Shown: piece after piece, positions 1 through 5,710 of the stretch
How positions within the stretch are numbered: the stretch's first letter is position 1
How the letters are laid out: every line of letters starts with the position of its first letter
NCBI GenBank assembly: GCA_002293155.1
Contig: DBCQ01000013.1
Span: 2,955-8,959, forward strand
DNA: 6,005 nucleotides
Source: Burkholderiales bacterium UBA954
Lineage (GTDB): Bacteria; Pseudomonadota; Gammaproteobacteria; Burkholderiales; Burkholderiaceae_A
Direction of reading: 5' to 3'
Notes under the pieces: generated by a model
The model's input: the letters and a program-made list of their open reading frames with translations, nothing else
Told to the model about the DNA's origin: nothing
Databases searched by the model: none
Program-made: the position numbers and the translations under genes

Positions 1-6
1 GCGCGA

Positions 7-1410
7 TCAGTGCGGCTTGAATGTCACGCGGTCGGGAACCGGCTTGAACTGGCCCTTATTCGACCACAAGGGCATTAAGGCAAAAAATCCAAAATAAAAC
101 ACCGTTCCCGCTAGAGAATAGGCCTGACCGATGGGCGAAGGCGGCAACACGCCCAGATAACCCAGGATGACAAAGTTCACAACAAATACCGCGTAGAGAA
201 CTTTCTGCCAGGTAGGCCGGTAGCGAATCGATTTCACGGGACTGACATCAAGCCAGGGCAGGAAAAACAGAATGATGACCGCGCCGCCCATAATCACCAC
301 GCCCCAGAACTTGGCATCAAAAACGCGGAAGGTAATTGCCAGCACAACGATGGCAGCGACCCCTGCGGCACGGATCACCATCGGCCAGTTGGAGCGCAGC
401 AGGGCTAAAGCGCCTAGCGCGGCAGCCCCCACCATGACCCAGGTGAAGAGATCCGTTACCGCACGAAGCATTGAATAAAACGGGGTGAAATACCAGACCG
501 GTGCAATGTGCGGCGGTGTAACAAGCGGATCAGCAGGGATGAAATTATTGAACTCAAGGAAATAGCCGCCGAGTTCGGGGGCAAAAAACACCACCGCGCA
601 GAACACAATTAAGAAGCCTGCGATGCCCACGATATCGTGGACTGTGTAGTAGGGGTGAAATGGAATGCCATCGAGCGGGATGCCATCGGCGTTTTTGTTT
701 TTCTTGATCTCAACACCATCAGGGTTGTTCGATCCAACCTCATGCAAGGCGATGATGTGGGCTGCGACGAGCCCTACCAAGACCAAGGGAATCGCAATCA
801 CGTGAAAGGCAAAGAACCGGTTCAGTGTGGCATCACCCACCACAAAATCTCCGCGAACCCAGACCGCTAAGTCGGGGCCGATCAAGGGCACTGCTGCAAA
901 TAGGTTCACGATCACCTGGGCGCCCCAGTAAGACATCTGGCCCCAGGGGAGGAGGTAGCCAAAGAAAGCCTCGGCCATCAACATCAAAAAGATCATGCAG
1001 CCAAAAATCCAGATCAGCTCGCGTGGTGCGCGATAAGAGCCATACATCATGCCGCGCCACATATGGAGATAGACAATTACAAAAAATGCGGAGGCGCCGG
1101 TGGAGTGCATGTAGCGGATAAGCCAGCCGAAGGGAACCTCGCGCATGATGTACTCAACACTGGCAAAGGCGACCGGGATGCCGGCTGCATTAAGCGATGC
1201 GTCGGGCTTGTAATGCATGGTGAGGAAAATCCCGGTGATGATCTGCAGCGCTAAGACCACCATCGCCAGGGAACCAAAGAAATACCAGAGGTTGAAATTC
1301 TTTGGTGCGTAGTACTCCGAGAGGTGCTCTTTGTACATTTTGGTGAGCGGGAATCGATTATCGATCCAGCCCAGAAGGCCCGTCGTGGTTACAGTTTTCT
1401 CAGCTGCCAT
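7..1410 (-). CDS. petB: Cytochrome b subunit of the ubiquinol-cytochrome c reductase (bc1) complex
   Basis: A 467-residue polytopic inner-membrane protein that carries the two b hemes and most of the Qo and Qi quinone sites of complex III. Visible signatures are the helix B heme ligands H102 and H116 (RYMHSTGA, VYLHMWRG), the helix D ligands H203 and H218 (FAFHVIA, AAHIIALHEVGSNNP), the helix C/cd segment with GYLLPWGQMSYWGA near 151-164, and the C-terminal quinol-site region TPPHIAPVWYF at 298-308. About eight or nine hydrophobic segments are spread from residue 41 to 450, so both the b6-like and subunit-IV-like halves are present in one chain. The Qo motif is PVWY rather than the common PEWY. 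The ATG start is preceded by GGAG with a 6-nt spacer (1417-1420). It follows petA after 32 nt and ends in TGA six bases before the window edge, where petC is expected. Function is certain from the motifs; the gene symbol follows the petABC convention. Confidence 0.97.
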   Translation of the reverse strand: MAAEKTVTTTGLLGWIDNRFPLTKMYKEHLSEYYAPKNFNLWYFFGSLAMVVLALQIITGIFLTMHYKPDASLNAAGIPVAFASVEYIMREVPFGWLIRYMHSTGASAFFVIVYLHMWRGMMYGSYRAPRELIWIFGCMIFLMLMAEAFFGYLLPWGQMSYWGAQVIVNLFAAVPLIGPDLAVWVRGDFVVGDATLNRFFAFHVIAIPLVLVGLVAAHIIALHEVGSNNPDGVEIKKNKNADGIPLDGIPFHPYYTVHDIVGIAGFLIVFCAVVFFAPELGGYFLEFNNFIPADPLVTPPHIAPVWYFTPFYSMLRAVTDLFTWVMVGAAALGALALLRSNWPMVIRAAGVAAIVVLAITFRVFDAKFWGVVIMGGAVIILFFLPWLDVSPVKSIRYRPTWQKVLYAVFVVNFVILGYLGVLPPSPIGQAYSLAGTVFYFGFFALMPLWSNKGQFKPVPDRVTFKPH

Positions 1411-1416
1411 TCAAAT

Positions 1417-1420
1417 CTCC
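1417..1420 (-). promoter_or_regulatory. Ribosome binding site of petB
   Basis: GGAG on the minus strand lies 6 nt before the petB ATG at 1408-1410, inside the 32-nt petA-petB gap. It supports independent efficient translation of petB and fixes its start. Confidence 0.7.
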
Positions 1421-1442
1421 GATAAAACAATTCTGGAATTAA

Positions 1443-2078
1443 TTACGCTTCGCCTTTTTCATCTCTGCCAATCACCAGACGGGTGTCGGAGAGATACATA
1501 TGGCGGGGCACCTCGAGGTTGTCGGGCGCAGGCTTATTGGCGTAGACGCGGCCTGCATGATCAAAATTTGATCCGTGGCAGGGGCAGAAGTAGCCACCAG
1601 CCCAGTCGGCACCAAGGCCCGGCTGATTGCCAGTCTCAAACTTAGACACTGGGGAGCATCCCAGGTGGGTGCAGATTCCCACCGTGACCAAGACTTCGGG
1701 CTTGATGGATCGATGGCGATTCTTGGCGTATTGCGGCACCGGAAATGCGGTGCGATCTGATTTGGGGTCTGCAAGCTGGCTCTCTACTTTTTCAAGGCTT
1801 GCGAGCATTTCGGGGGTGCGGCGCACGATCCAGACGGGTTTGCCGCGCCATTCCACTGTTTTGATCGCGCCCGGTGCTAGATCACCAATATCAACTTCCA
1901 CCGGGGCGCCTGCCGAGCGGGCCTTCTCGGAGGGGGCCATCGAGCTCAGGATTGGGACGGCCGTTGCGGCCGCGGCCACACCACCGGCAGCGCCACAGGC
2001 AATCAGCCAGGTGCGACGCTCGGGCTCTATTGACTCTGTTGGGGAAGGAAAACTCAGTTCTTGGTTGGATTGCGACAT
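1443..2078 (-). CDS. petA: Rieske [2Fe-2S] iron-sulfur subunit of the bc1 complex
   Basis: A 211-residue Rieske protein that accepts the first electron from quinol at the Qo site and passes it to cytochrome c1. Both cluster-binding boxes are complete: C136-T-H138-L-G-C141 and C165-P-C167-H168-G-S170. The two Cys and two His ligate the 2Fe-2S cluster, and C141 and C167 are placed to form the usual disulfide. The N-terminus has a twin-arginine motif, R21-R22-T-W-L, followed by an alanine/glycine-rich hydrophobic segment (about 24-46). This is the uncleaved Tat-dependent membrane anchor typical of bacterial Rieske proteins. A flexible hinge region rich in small residues follows (about 47-60). 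An in-frame start 24 codons further upstream exists, but the ATG at 2076-2078 has a well-spaced AAAAGG site and gives the normal family N-terminus, so I chose it. First gene of petA-petB(-petC), divergent from the protease gene. Confidence 0.97.
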   Translation of the reverse strand: MSQSNQELSFPSPTESIEPERRTWLIACGAAGGVAAAATAVPILSSMAPSEKARSAGAPVEVDIGDLAPGAIKTVEWRGKPVWIVRRTPEMLASLEKVESQLADPKSDRTAFPVPQYAKNRHRSIKPEVLVTVGICTHLGCSPVSKFETGNQPGLGADWAGGYFCPCHGSNFDHAGRVYANKPAPDNLEVPRHMYLSDTRLVIGRDEKGEA

Positions 2079-2084
2079 AAAAAA

Positions 2085-2090
2085 CCTTTT
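2085..2090 (-). promoter_or_regulatory. Ribosome binding site of petA
   Basis: AAAAGG on the minus strand, followed by six T and the petA ATG. It decides the 211-residue start over the longer in-frame reading frame that begins at 2150. Confidence 0.65.
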
Positions 2091-2116
2091 GGAATGCAGA
2101 GTTAGGGCAAACACGC

Positions 2117-2122
2117 ATTCTA
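2117..2122 (-). promoter_or_regulatory. Candidate -10 box for petAB
   Basis: TAGAAT on the minus strand matches five of six bases of TATAAT and sits about 38 nt before the petA start codon. No good TTGACA-like partner lies 16-18 nt upstream; the sequence there contains GGAACTT instead. This is a weak prediction from sequence alone. Confidence 0.25.
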
Positions 2123-2152
2123 TTCCAGCCAAGGGGGTAAGTTCCAGCAATA

Positions 2153-3283
2153 ATGGCGGCTATGGCACGACGTATCTGGTTAATCTTCGCGCAAGCAACG
2201 ACCCTTGCTCTGGCGGCACTCTTTGTGGTGCTGACCTTCAAGCCGCACTGGGTTGCAGACCTTGGGTCAGGCCCTGCAGCCCTTGACTCTGGCGAGCTGG
2301 GCTTAAAAGACGGGGGCGCCCCCATTGCCGGCCACGGTTTTCGTGATGCGGCCGCCCGAGCCATGCCCGCGGTGGTCTATATCTTCACCACCCAGAAGGT
2401 GGCCGTGCCGAACCACCCCCTGCTTAACGACCCCGTATTTAGGAAATTTTTCCGTGACTCTCCAGAGCAGGAGCCTGCCGCCGGGCTCGGTTCAGGCGTG
2501 ATTGTCTCGGATCGGGGCTATGTGCTGACCAACCACCACGTGATCCAGGGTGCCGAGCAGATTGAGGTGGGTCTTGCCGACGGCCGAAAGGCTAAGGCGG
2601 TGCTGGTGGGCTCTGACCCCGAGACCGATCTGGCGGTGCTCCGAATCTCGCTATCAAAACTGCCCGTCATCGCCTTCGGTAGGCCCTCCGAGGCCCGTGT
2701 GGGTGATACCGTGTTGGCGATTGGTAACCCCTTTGGTGTGGGCCAGACCGTAACCCAGGGAATTATTAGTGCTCTTGGCCGCTCGCGTCTTGGAATCAAT
2801 ACCTACGAGAACTTTATTCAGACCGATGCCGCTATTAACCCGGGTAATTCAGGTGGTGCGCTCGTAGACACGCAAGGCCACCTGCTTGGAATCAACACCG
2901 CCATCTATACCCGCTCGGGCGGCAACCAGGGCATCGGCTTTGCCATTCCTGCGGATACCGCCAGGCATGTGATGGAATCCCTGGTCACCAAGGGCAAGGT
3001 AAGTCGCGGCTACATTGGCGTAGAGCCGCGCGATGCCCCAGAGGGTGATGGCAGTCTGATTGCGGGTGTCCTGCGTAACGGGCCGGCCGACGTCGCAGGC
3101 ATTCAGCCGGGCGATATTGTGGTGGCGGTAAACCAGAAATCGATTCGTAATATGACTGAGCTGATGCAGAGTGTGGCCAGCATGTCGCCAGGAAGCGAGG
3201 CGAGCTTTAAGGTGCTGCGTCAGGGGCAGTCGTCGGAGCTCACCGTAAAGATTGCCGAACGACCAAGCGCACAGAAACGCTAG
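2153..3283 (+). CDS. HtrA/Deg-family periplasmic serine protease, DegS-like (one PDZ domain, N-terminal anchor)
   Basis: A 376-residue trypsin-like serine endopeptidase of the Do/HtrA family. The catalytic triad is H129 (in TNHHV), D159 (in ETDLAV) and S233 (in GNSGG), with the oxyanion-loop sequence INPGNSGGAL intact. A hydrophobic segment at about 8-29 after R6-R7 looks like an uncleaved signal anchor that places the protease in the periplasm. A single PDZ domain spans about 284-368, starting at the GYIGV peptide-binding loop; there is no second PDZ as in DegP/DegQ, so the architecture is that of DegS/AlgW. Those family members trigger the sigma-E envelope stress response, but whether this protein does so is inference. 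The start could be the ATG at 2153 or the one at 2162; neither has an ideally spaced Shine-Dalgarno, and the second gives a three-residue shorter protein. It is divergent from petA and converges on tatC with a 4-nt overlap of stop codons. Confidence 0.93.
   Translation: MAAMARRIWLIFAQATTLALAALFVVLTFKPHWVADLGSGPAALDSGELGLKDGGAPIAGHGFRDAAARAMPAVVYIFTTQKVAVPNHPLLNDPVFRKFFRDSPEQEPAAGLGSGVIVSDRGYVLTNHHVIQGAEQIEVGLADGRKAKAVLVGSDPETDLAVLRISLSKLPVIAFGRPSEARVGDTVLAIGNPFGVGQTVTQGIISALGRSRLGINTYENFIQTDAAINPGNSGGALVDTQGHLLGINTAIYTRSGGNQGIGFAIPADTARHVMESLVTKGKVSRGYIGVEPRDAPEGDGSLIAGVLRNGPADVAGIQPGDIVVAVNQKSIRNMTELMQSVASMSPGSEASFKVLRQGQSSELTVKIAERPSAQKR
3280..3283. other. CTAG palindrome holding both convergent stop codons
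   Basis: The plus-strand TAG of the protease gene occupies 3281-3283, and the minus-strand TAG of tatC is the complement of 3280-3282. The two genes therefore overlap tail to tail by four bases and there is no intergenic space for a terminator between them. Confidence 0.95.
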
Positions 3284-4047
3284 TCTGATTTCTCGCGCGG
3301 CGTGATCCAGCGCGACATAAAAATACCAAGTTCATACAGCAGGATCATGGGCACAGCCAGCATGAACTGGCTAATCACATCCGGTGGCGTGACGATTGCG
3401 GCGATCACAAACGCAATCACAATAAAGTACGAACGAAAATCTCTGAGTTTGGCGATGGAGACCATACCAAGGCGTACCAAGACCATCTCAACGACAGGTG
3501 TTTCAAATGAGAGACCGAATACCAGAAACAGAGTCATCACGAAGCTCAGGTATTTATCGATATCCGTTGCCATCTGAACACCCGCAGGCGTGTAGGCGGC
3601 TACGAATTTAAAGACCGCCGGAAACACAAATAGATAGGCAAACGCCATACCGAGTAAAAACAACAGAAAACTGCTCAAGATAATCGGTGCCGCAAGTTTC
3701 TTCTCGTGCTCATAGAGCCCGGGGGCAATAAAGGCCCAGGCCTGATAAAGAATGTAGGGCAGTGCGATCACGAAGGCCACCATCATGGTCACCTTCATGG
3801 GAACAAAAAAGGGTGCTGTTACATCGGTTGCAATCATTGAGGTGCCCTTCGGCAGGGCATCAATCAGAGGTGTTGCCAAGATTGAATAGATGTCGGGCGC
3901 CCAATAGACGAGGCTTAGGAACACCACGATCAGCGCAATTGCGGCCCTCACCAGACGATCGCGCAACTCCACGAGGTGCGTAACAAAGCCCTCTTCTTTT
4001 AGTTCAGGCTCGTTAGAACCCGAGTTGCCGGTCTGTTGATCACTCAT
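3280..4047 (-). CDS. tatC: Sec-independent (Tat) translocase subunit TatC
   Basis: A 255-residue inner-membrane protein that, with TatB, recognises twin-arginine signal peptides and exports folded proteins. Family signatures are present: an N-terminal cytoplasmic H24-L-V-E27-L-R motif, the APGLYEHEKKL loop with E115, FGLSFETPV with E182 in a membrane segment, and the periplasmic TPPD loop with D223 near 220-223. Six hydrophobic segments can be placed at about 33-52, 86-106, 122-146, 167-190, 206-222 and 226-245. The reading frame is open far upstream, but the ATG at 4045-4047 gives the normal N-terminus. It overlaps the end of tatB in ATGAGTGA (8 nt) with only a weak Shine-Dalgarno before it, suggesting translational coupling. 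Its TAG stop shares a CTAG with the stop of the convergent protease gene. Expected clients include PetA nearby. Confidence 0.97.
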   Translation of the reverse strand: MSDQQTGNSGSNEPELKEEGFVTHLVELRDRLVRAAIALIVVFLSLVYWAPDIYSILATPLIDALPKGTSMIATDVTAPFFVPMKVTMMVAFVIALPYILYQAWAFIAPGLYEHEKKLAAPIILSSFLLFLLGMAFAYLFVFPAVFKFVAAYTPAGVQMATDIDKYLSFVMTLFLVFGLSFETPVVEMVLVRLGMVSIAKLRDFRSYFIVIAFVIAAIVTPPDVISQFMLAVPMILLYELGIFMSRWITPREKSD

Positions 4048-4528
4048 CGCGGGGTCGCTTCTGCATAAAACGTTTGCGCAGGCGGTTGCGTAGCCGCTCG
4101 CGAATTCGGCGCTGCTCGGCCTGCTCTGACCAGGAGGGCTCAGGTGCGTTGATATGCAGACCACGCCGCTCGAGGGCGGGTTTCGCGGCGTCCTCACCAA
4201 ACCCCTCCCAGACATCACCCGTGCCGCCGGTTAGCCCCGGGCCAACACTGGCACTTAAATCAGAGGTTACGCCAGAGACTTCTTTTTCAACATTCTGCAC
4301 ACCCGATTGAATCTGTTCGCCAACGGCCTTGACCTGATTCTGGACTTTGCGTAGCTCTTCAAGATCGACCTGGCGCTGGATATCGGATTTAACATCGTTG
4401 ACGTAACGCTGGGCGCGGCCCAACAAGGCACCAATCGTGCGGGTTGCAACAGGGAGGCGTTTTGGTCCAACCACAACGAGTGCCACAACACCAATCAAAA
4501 TGAGTTCAGAAAAACCGATATCAAACAT
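4040..4528 (-). CDS. tatB: Sec-independent (Tat) translocase subunit TatB
   Basis: A 162-residue protein that forms the TatBC signal-peptide receptor. The N-terminus MFDIGFSEL with E8 is diagnostic of TatB. It is followed by one membrane helix (about 5-20), the G21-P22 hinge and an amphipathic helix (about 24-60, LPVATRTIGALLGRAQ onward). The middle part (60-90) is predicted helical and rich in Gln, Val and Glu. A low-complexity Gly/Ser/Thr stretch (about 90-106) leads to a strongly basic tail with many arginines (140-160). A TTG start four codons upstream is possible, but an AGG there would be only 1-2 nt from the TTG, and the family N-terminus argues for the ATG at 4526-4528. The stop codon lies inside the first codons of tatC. 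Confidence 0.95.
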   Translation of the reverse strand: MFDIGFSELILIGVVALVVVGPKRLPVATRTIGALLGRAQRYVNDVKSDIQRQVDLEELRKVQNQVKAVGEQIQSGVQNVEKEVSGVTSDLSASVGPGLTGGTGDVWEGFGEDAAKPALERRGLHINAPEPSWSEQAEQRRIRERLRNRLRKRFMQKRPRDE

Positions 4529-4572
4529 GACGGATGCCAAACCTCATACCAGACCCTGTGCCAGACAATTGT

Positions 4573-4587
4573 GGCGTCGGCGACGCC
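4573..4587 (-). repeat. Short perfect hairpin upstream of tatB
   Basis: A perfect 6-bp inverted repeat (GGCGTC/GACGCC) with a 3-nt loop, about 45 nt before the tatB start codon. It is not followed by a T-run. The role is unknown. Confidence 0.45.
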
Positions 4588-4621
4588 TTGCGAATCAATC
4601 GGAGAAGAGAAGATCGACGGG

Positions 4622-4646
4622 CCGGACCCATGGATTACGGGCCCGG
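4622..4646 (-). repeat. GC-rich hairpin directly after tatA
   Basis: The arms CCGGGCCC and GGGTCCGG (minus strand) pair over 8 bp with one G-U wobble around a 9-nt loop. The downstream sequence is pyrimidine-rich (CTTCTCTTCTCC) but has no T-tract, so it could be a weak terminator, an attenuator or a 3'-end-protecting structure. Confidence 0.55.
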
Positions 4647-4650
4647 TGCT

Positions 4651-4890
4651 TTACGAAGGAGTCTTGTCTTTTACTTGTACGTCGATTGTTGGGGCTTCGG
4701 TTTTCTGGGTTGTCTGAGCTGTCTGTGATGCGGCTGCCTCGGCTGATGTGCCGCCCTCTTTCATGCCGTCTTTAAATCCTTTGACCGCACCGCCAATATC
4801 CGAGCCGAGATTACGCAGCTTCTTGGTGCCAAACACCAACAAGACAATCAACAAAACAATTAACCAATGCCAGACACTAAAGGAACCCAT
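4651..4890 (-). CDS. tatA: Sec-independent (Tat) translocase subunit TatA
   Basis: A 79-residue protein of the pore- or patch-forming subunit of the Tat translocon. It has the standard layout: a short N-terminus MGSFSVWHW, one membrane helix (about 8-20), the hinge F20-G21, then an amphipathic helix starting [19 protein letters not shown] (22-40) with the conserved F39. A polar, unstructured tail rich in Ala, Thr, Gln and Lys follows (45-79). GTG at 4891-4893 directly precedes the ATG, but GGAG with 6-nt spacing favours the ATG at 4888-4890. TatA rather than TatE is inferred from the position next to tatB and tatC. It begins 20 nt after the HIT gene. Confidence 0.95.
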   Translation of the reverse strand: MGSFSVWHWLIVLLIVLLVFGTKKLRNLGSDIGGAVKGFKDGMKEGGTSAEAAASQTAQTTQKTEAPTIDVQVKDKTPS

Positions 4891-4896
4891 CACGGT

Positions 4897-4900
4897 CTCC
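4897..4900 (-). promoter_or_regulatory. Ribosome binding site of tatA
   Basis: GGAG on the minus strand, 6 nt before the ATG at 4888-4890 but only 3 nt before the adjacent GTG. It therefore decides the ATG start. Confidence 0.65.
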
Positions 4901-4910
4901 GAATTAAGAG

Positions 4911-5258
4911 TTAAAGCCGCGTTCTGGAGGCCGTTAGCCCACCTAGAACATGCACGTGCAGATGATACACCTCCTGCCCGCCCGCTGGTCCTGTGTTAAC
5001 AATGCATCGAAACCCGTCGGGACAGCCATTCTCCTTGGCTAGGCGAGGTGCAAGCACTAGCATTTTCCCCAAGAGATTCGCGTGAGAATCATCCACTTCT
5101 TGTAAGGAAATAATGTGCTGCTTTGGGATGATGAGGAGGTGAAGCGGGGCCTTGGGGTTGATATCGTGAAAGGCAATAAAGTCTTCGTCTTCATAGGCCT
5201 TTTTTGCAGGAATCTGGCCAAGAACAATCTTGCAGAAAATACAGTCTAGGTCGGTCAT
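4911..5258 (-). CDS. HIT-family (HinT-like) purine nucleoside phosphoramidase
   Basis: A 115-residue histidine-triad nucleotide-binding protein. The triad H99-L-H101-V-H103-V-L is intact; the central H101 is the expected nucleophile for hydrolysis of AMP phosphoramidates or adenylates. The N-terminal C6-I-F-C9 pair together with H48 and H99 matches the zinc-binding pattern known in some HIT proteins. The core ([33 protein letters not shown]) follows the HinT subgroup closely. The C-terminus after VLGG is LTASRTRL, unlike the proline/aromatic-containing tails I recall for HinT. A TTG eight codons upstream is an alternative start; neither start has a strong Shine-Dalgarno, and the ATG at 5256-5258 gives the family-like N-terminus. 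It lies 26 nt after hisE and 20 nt before tatA. Its physiological substrate cannot be told from sequence. Confidence 0.92.
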   Translation of the reverse strand: MTDLDCIFCKIVLGQIPAKKAYEDEDFIAFHDINPKAPLHLLIIPKQHIISLQEVDDSHANLLGKMLVLAPRLAKENGCPDGFRCIVNTGPAGGQEVYHLHVHVLGGLTASRTRL

Positions 5259-5284
5259 GGGGTTCGGGCTTTCTTTTGCCAAGC

Positions 5285-5671
5285 CTAGGGCTTTTCGGCT
5301 GCGCGCCGGGCAGCCTTCTCATCAAGGCCGGAGATGCCCTCACGTCGGGCAAGTTCCGCCAAGACCTGCTCAGGCCGAATACCCGCCTGCACTAAGGCCA
5401 CAAGGCAGTGAAACCAGAGATCGGCCATCTCGCTCACGATGCGATCGGGTGCACCATCCTTTGCGGCCATGATGACCTCGGTGGCCTCCTCGCCAACTTT
5501 TTTTAAGGCGGCATCCGGTGCGGCCGCTAAGAGGCGGGCGACATAGGAGCTTGATGGGTCGAGGCCGCGTCGGGTGGCAATGACATCGGCCAGCCGGGCG
5601 AAGACCTGCTGCGGATTCTGGATTGCACCATCCGGCGAGAGTTGTTTGGGGTCTTGCAGATTGGAAGTCAT
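5285..5671 (-). CDS. hisE: Phosphoribosyl-ATP pyrophosphatase
   Basis: A 128-residue cytoplasmic enzyme of the second step of histidine biosynthesis, hydrolysing PR-ATP to PR-AMP and pyrophosphate. It is an all-helical MazG-like NTP pyrophosphohydrolase: SYVARLL (42-48), [15 protein letters not shown] (57-71) with the acidic set E61/E62/E65, and [14 protein letters not shown] (80-93) with E81 and D84. These acidic residues bind magnesium. The first 20 residues look unstructured, and the tail (108-128) is basic and alanine-rich. I chose the ATG at 5669-5671; a TTG three codons upstream is in frame, and neither has a clear ribosome binding site. It is a stand-alone gene 39 nt after hisI and in the same frame, not fused as in HisIE enzymes. 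Confidence 0.95.
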   Translation of the reverse strand: MTSNLQDPKQLSPDGAIQNPQQVFARLADVIATRRGLDPSSSYVARLLAAAPDAALKKVGEEATEVIMAAKDGAPDRIVSEMADLWFHCLVALVQAGIRPEQVLAELARREGISGLDEKAARRAAEKP

Positions 5672-5710
5672 GGCAGACAAATGAGTCAGAAGAGTAAGAA
5701 AAAATGCAGT

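Larger units (their letters stand above)
2079..2152. promoter_or_regulatory. Divergent petA / Deg-protease intergenic region
   Basis: This 74-bp region is the only non-coding stretch between the divergent petA and protease genes, so it must hold the petA promoter, and the protease promoter lies here or within the petA 5' end. I do not see a convincing sigma-70 pair for either direction. On the minus strand a TAGAAT resembling a -10 box lies at 2117-2122, with only a weak -35 candidate upstream. On the plus strand an AAGGGGG run at 2131-2137 is the only Shine-Dalgarno-like element, about 15 nt before the ATG at 2153. The region's role is inferred from gene orientation. Confidence 0.55.
4529..4650 (-). 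promoter_or_regulatory. tatA-tatB intergenic region with two hairpins
   Basis: This 122-nt non-coding gap in an otherwise tight gene string holds two inverted repeats. The first has arms 4622-4629 and 4639-4646 (8 bp including one G-U in the minus-strand RNA, 9-nt loop) and begins only 4 nt after the tatA stop codon. The second has arms GGCGTC/GACGCC at 4573-4578 and 4582-4587 with a 3-nt loop. Neither is followed by a clear U-run, so they are not canonical intrinsic terminators. A role in stabilising the tatA end of the transcript or in limiting tatBC expression is inference. No convincing promoter or small gene is seen here. Confidence 0.5.

Noticed and set aside
833..1060. Second minus-strand reading frame within petB
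   Set aside because: It is an alternative frame of a fully supported cytochrome b gene, with no ribosome binding site or domain.
1429..1440. AATTC/GAATT inverted repeat in the petA-petB gap
   Set aside because: It is a short AT-rich palindrome with a 2-nt loop, which is common by chance and too weak to terminate transcription.
2168..2182. RRIWL at the start of the Deg protease, considered as a twin-arginine signal
   Set aside because: The residues after it form a plain hydrophobic anchor, and two arginines before an anchor fit the positive-inside rule. HtrA proteases are normally Sec-dependent and the motif lacks the preceding Ser/Thr.
1891..2364. Open minus-strand frame antisense to the protease 5' end and overlapping petA
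   Set aside because: Its translation has biased shadow-like composition with no motif, and it overlaps two well-supported genes.
3293..3315. Inverted repeat TCGCGC/GCGCGA near the tatC and protease 3' ends, considered as a shared terminator
   Set aside because: It lies within the tatC coding sequence, has an 11-nt loop and is not followed by a T-run on either strand.
4534..4775. Small plus-strand open frames in and around the tatA-tatB gap
   Set aside because: They run antisense to tatA and through the hairpins, with no ribosome binding site or recognisable protein features.
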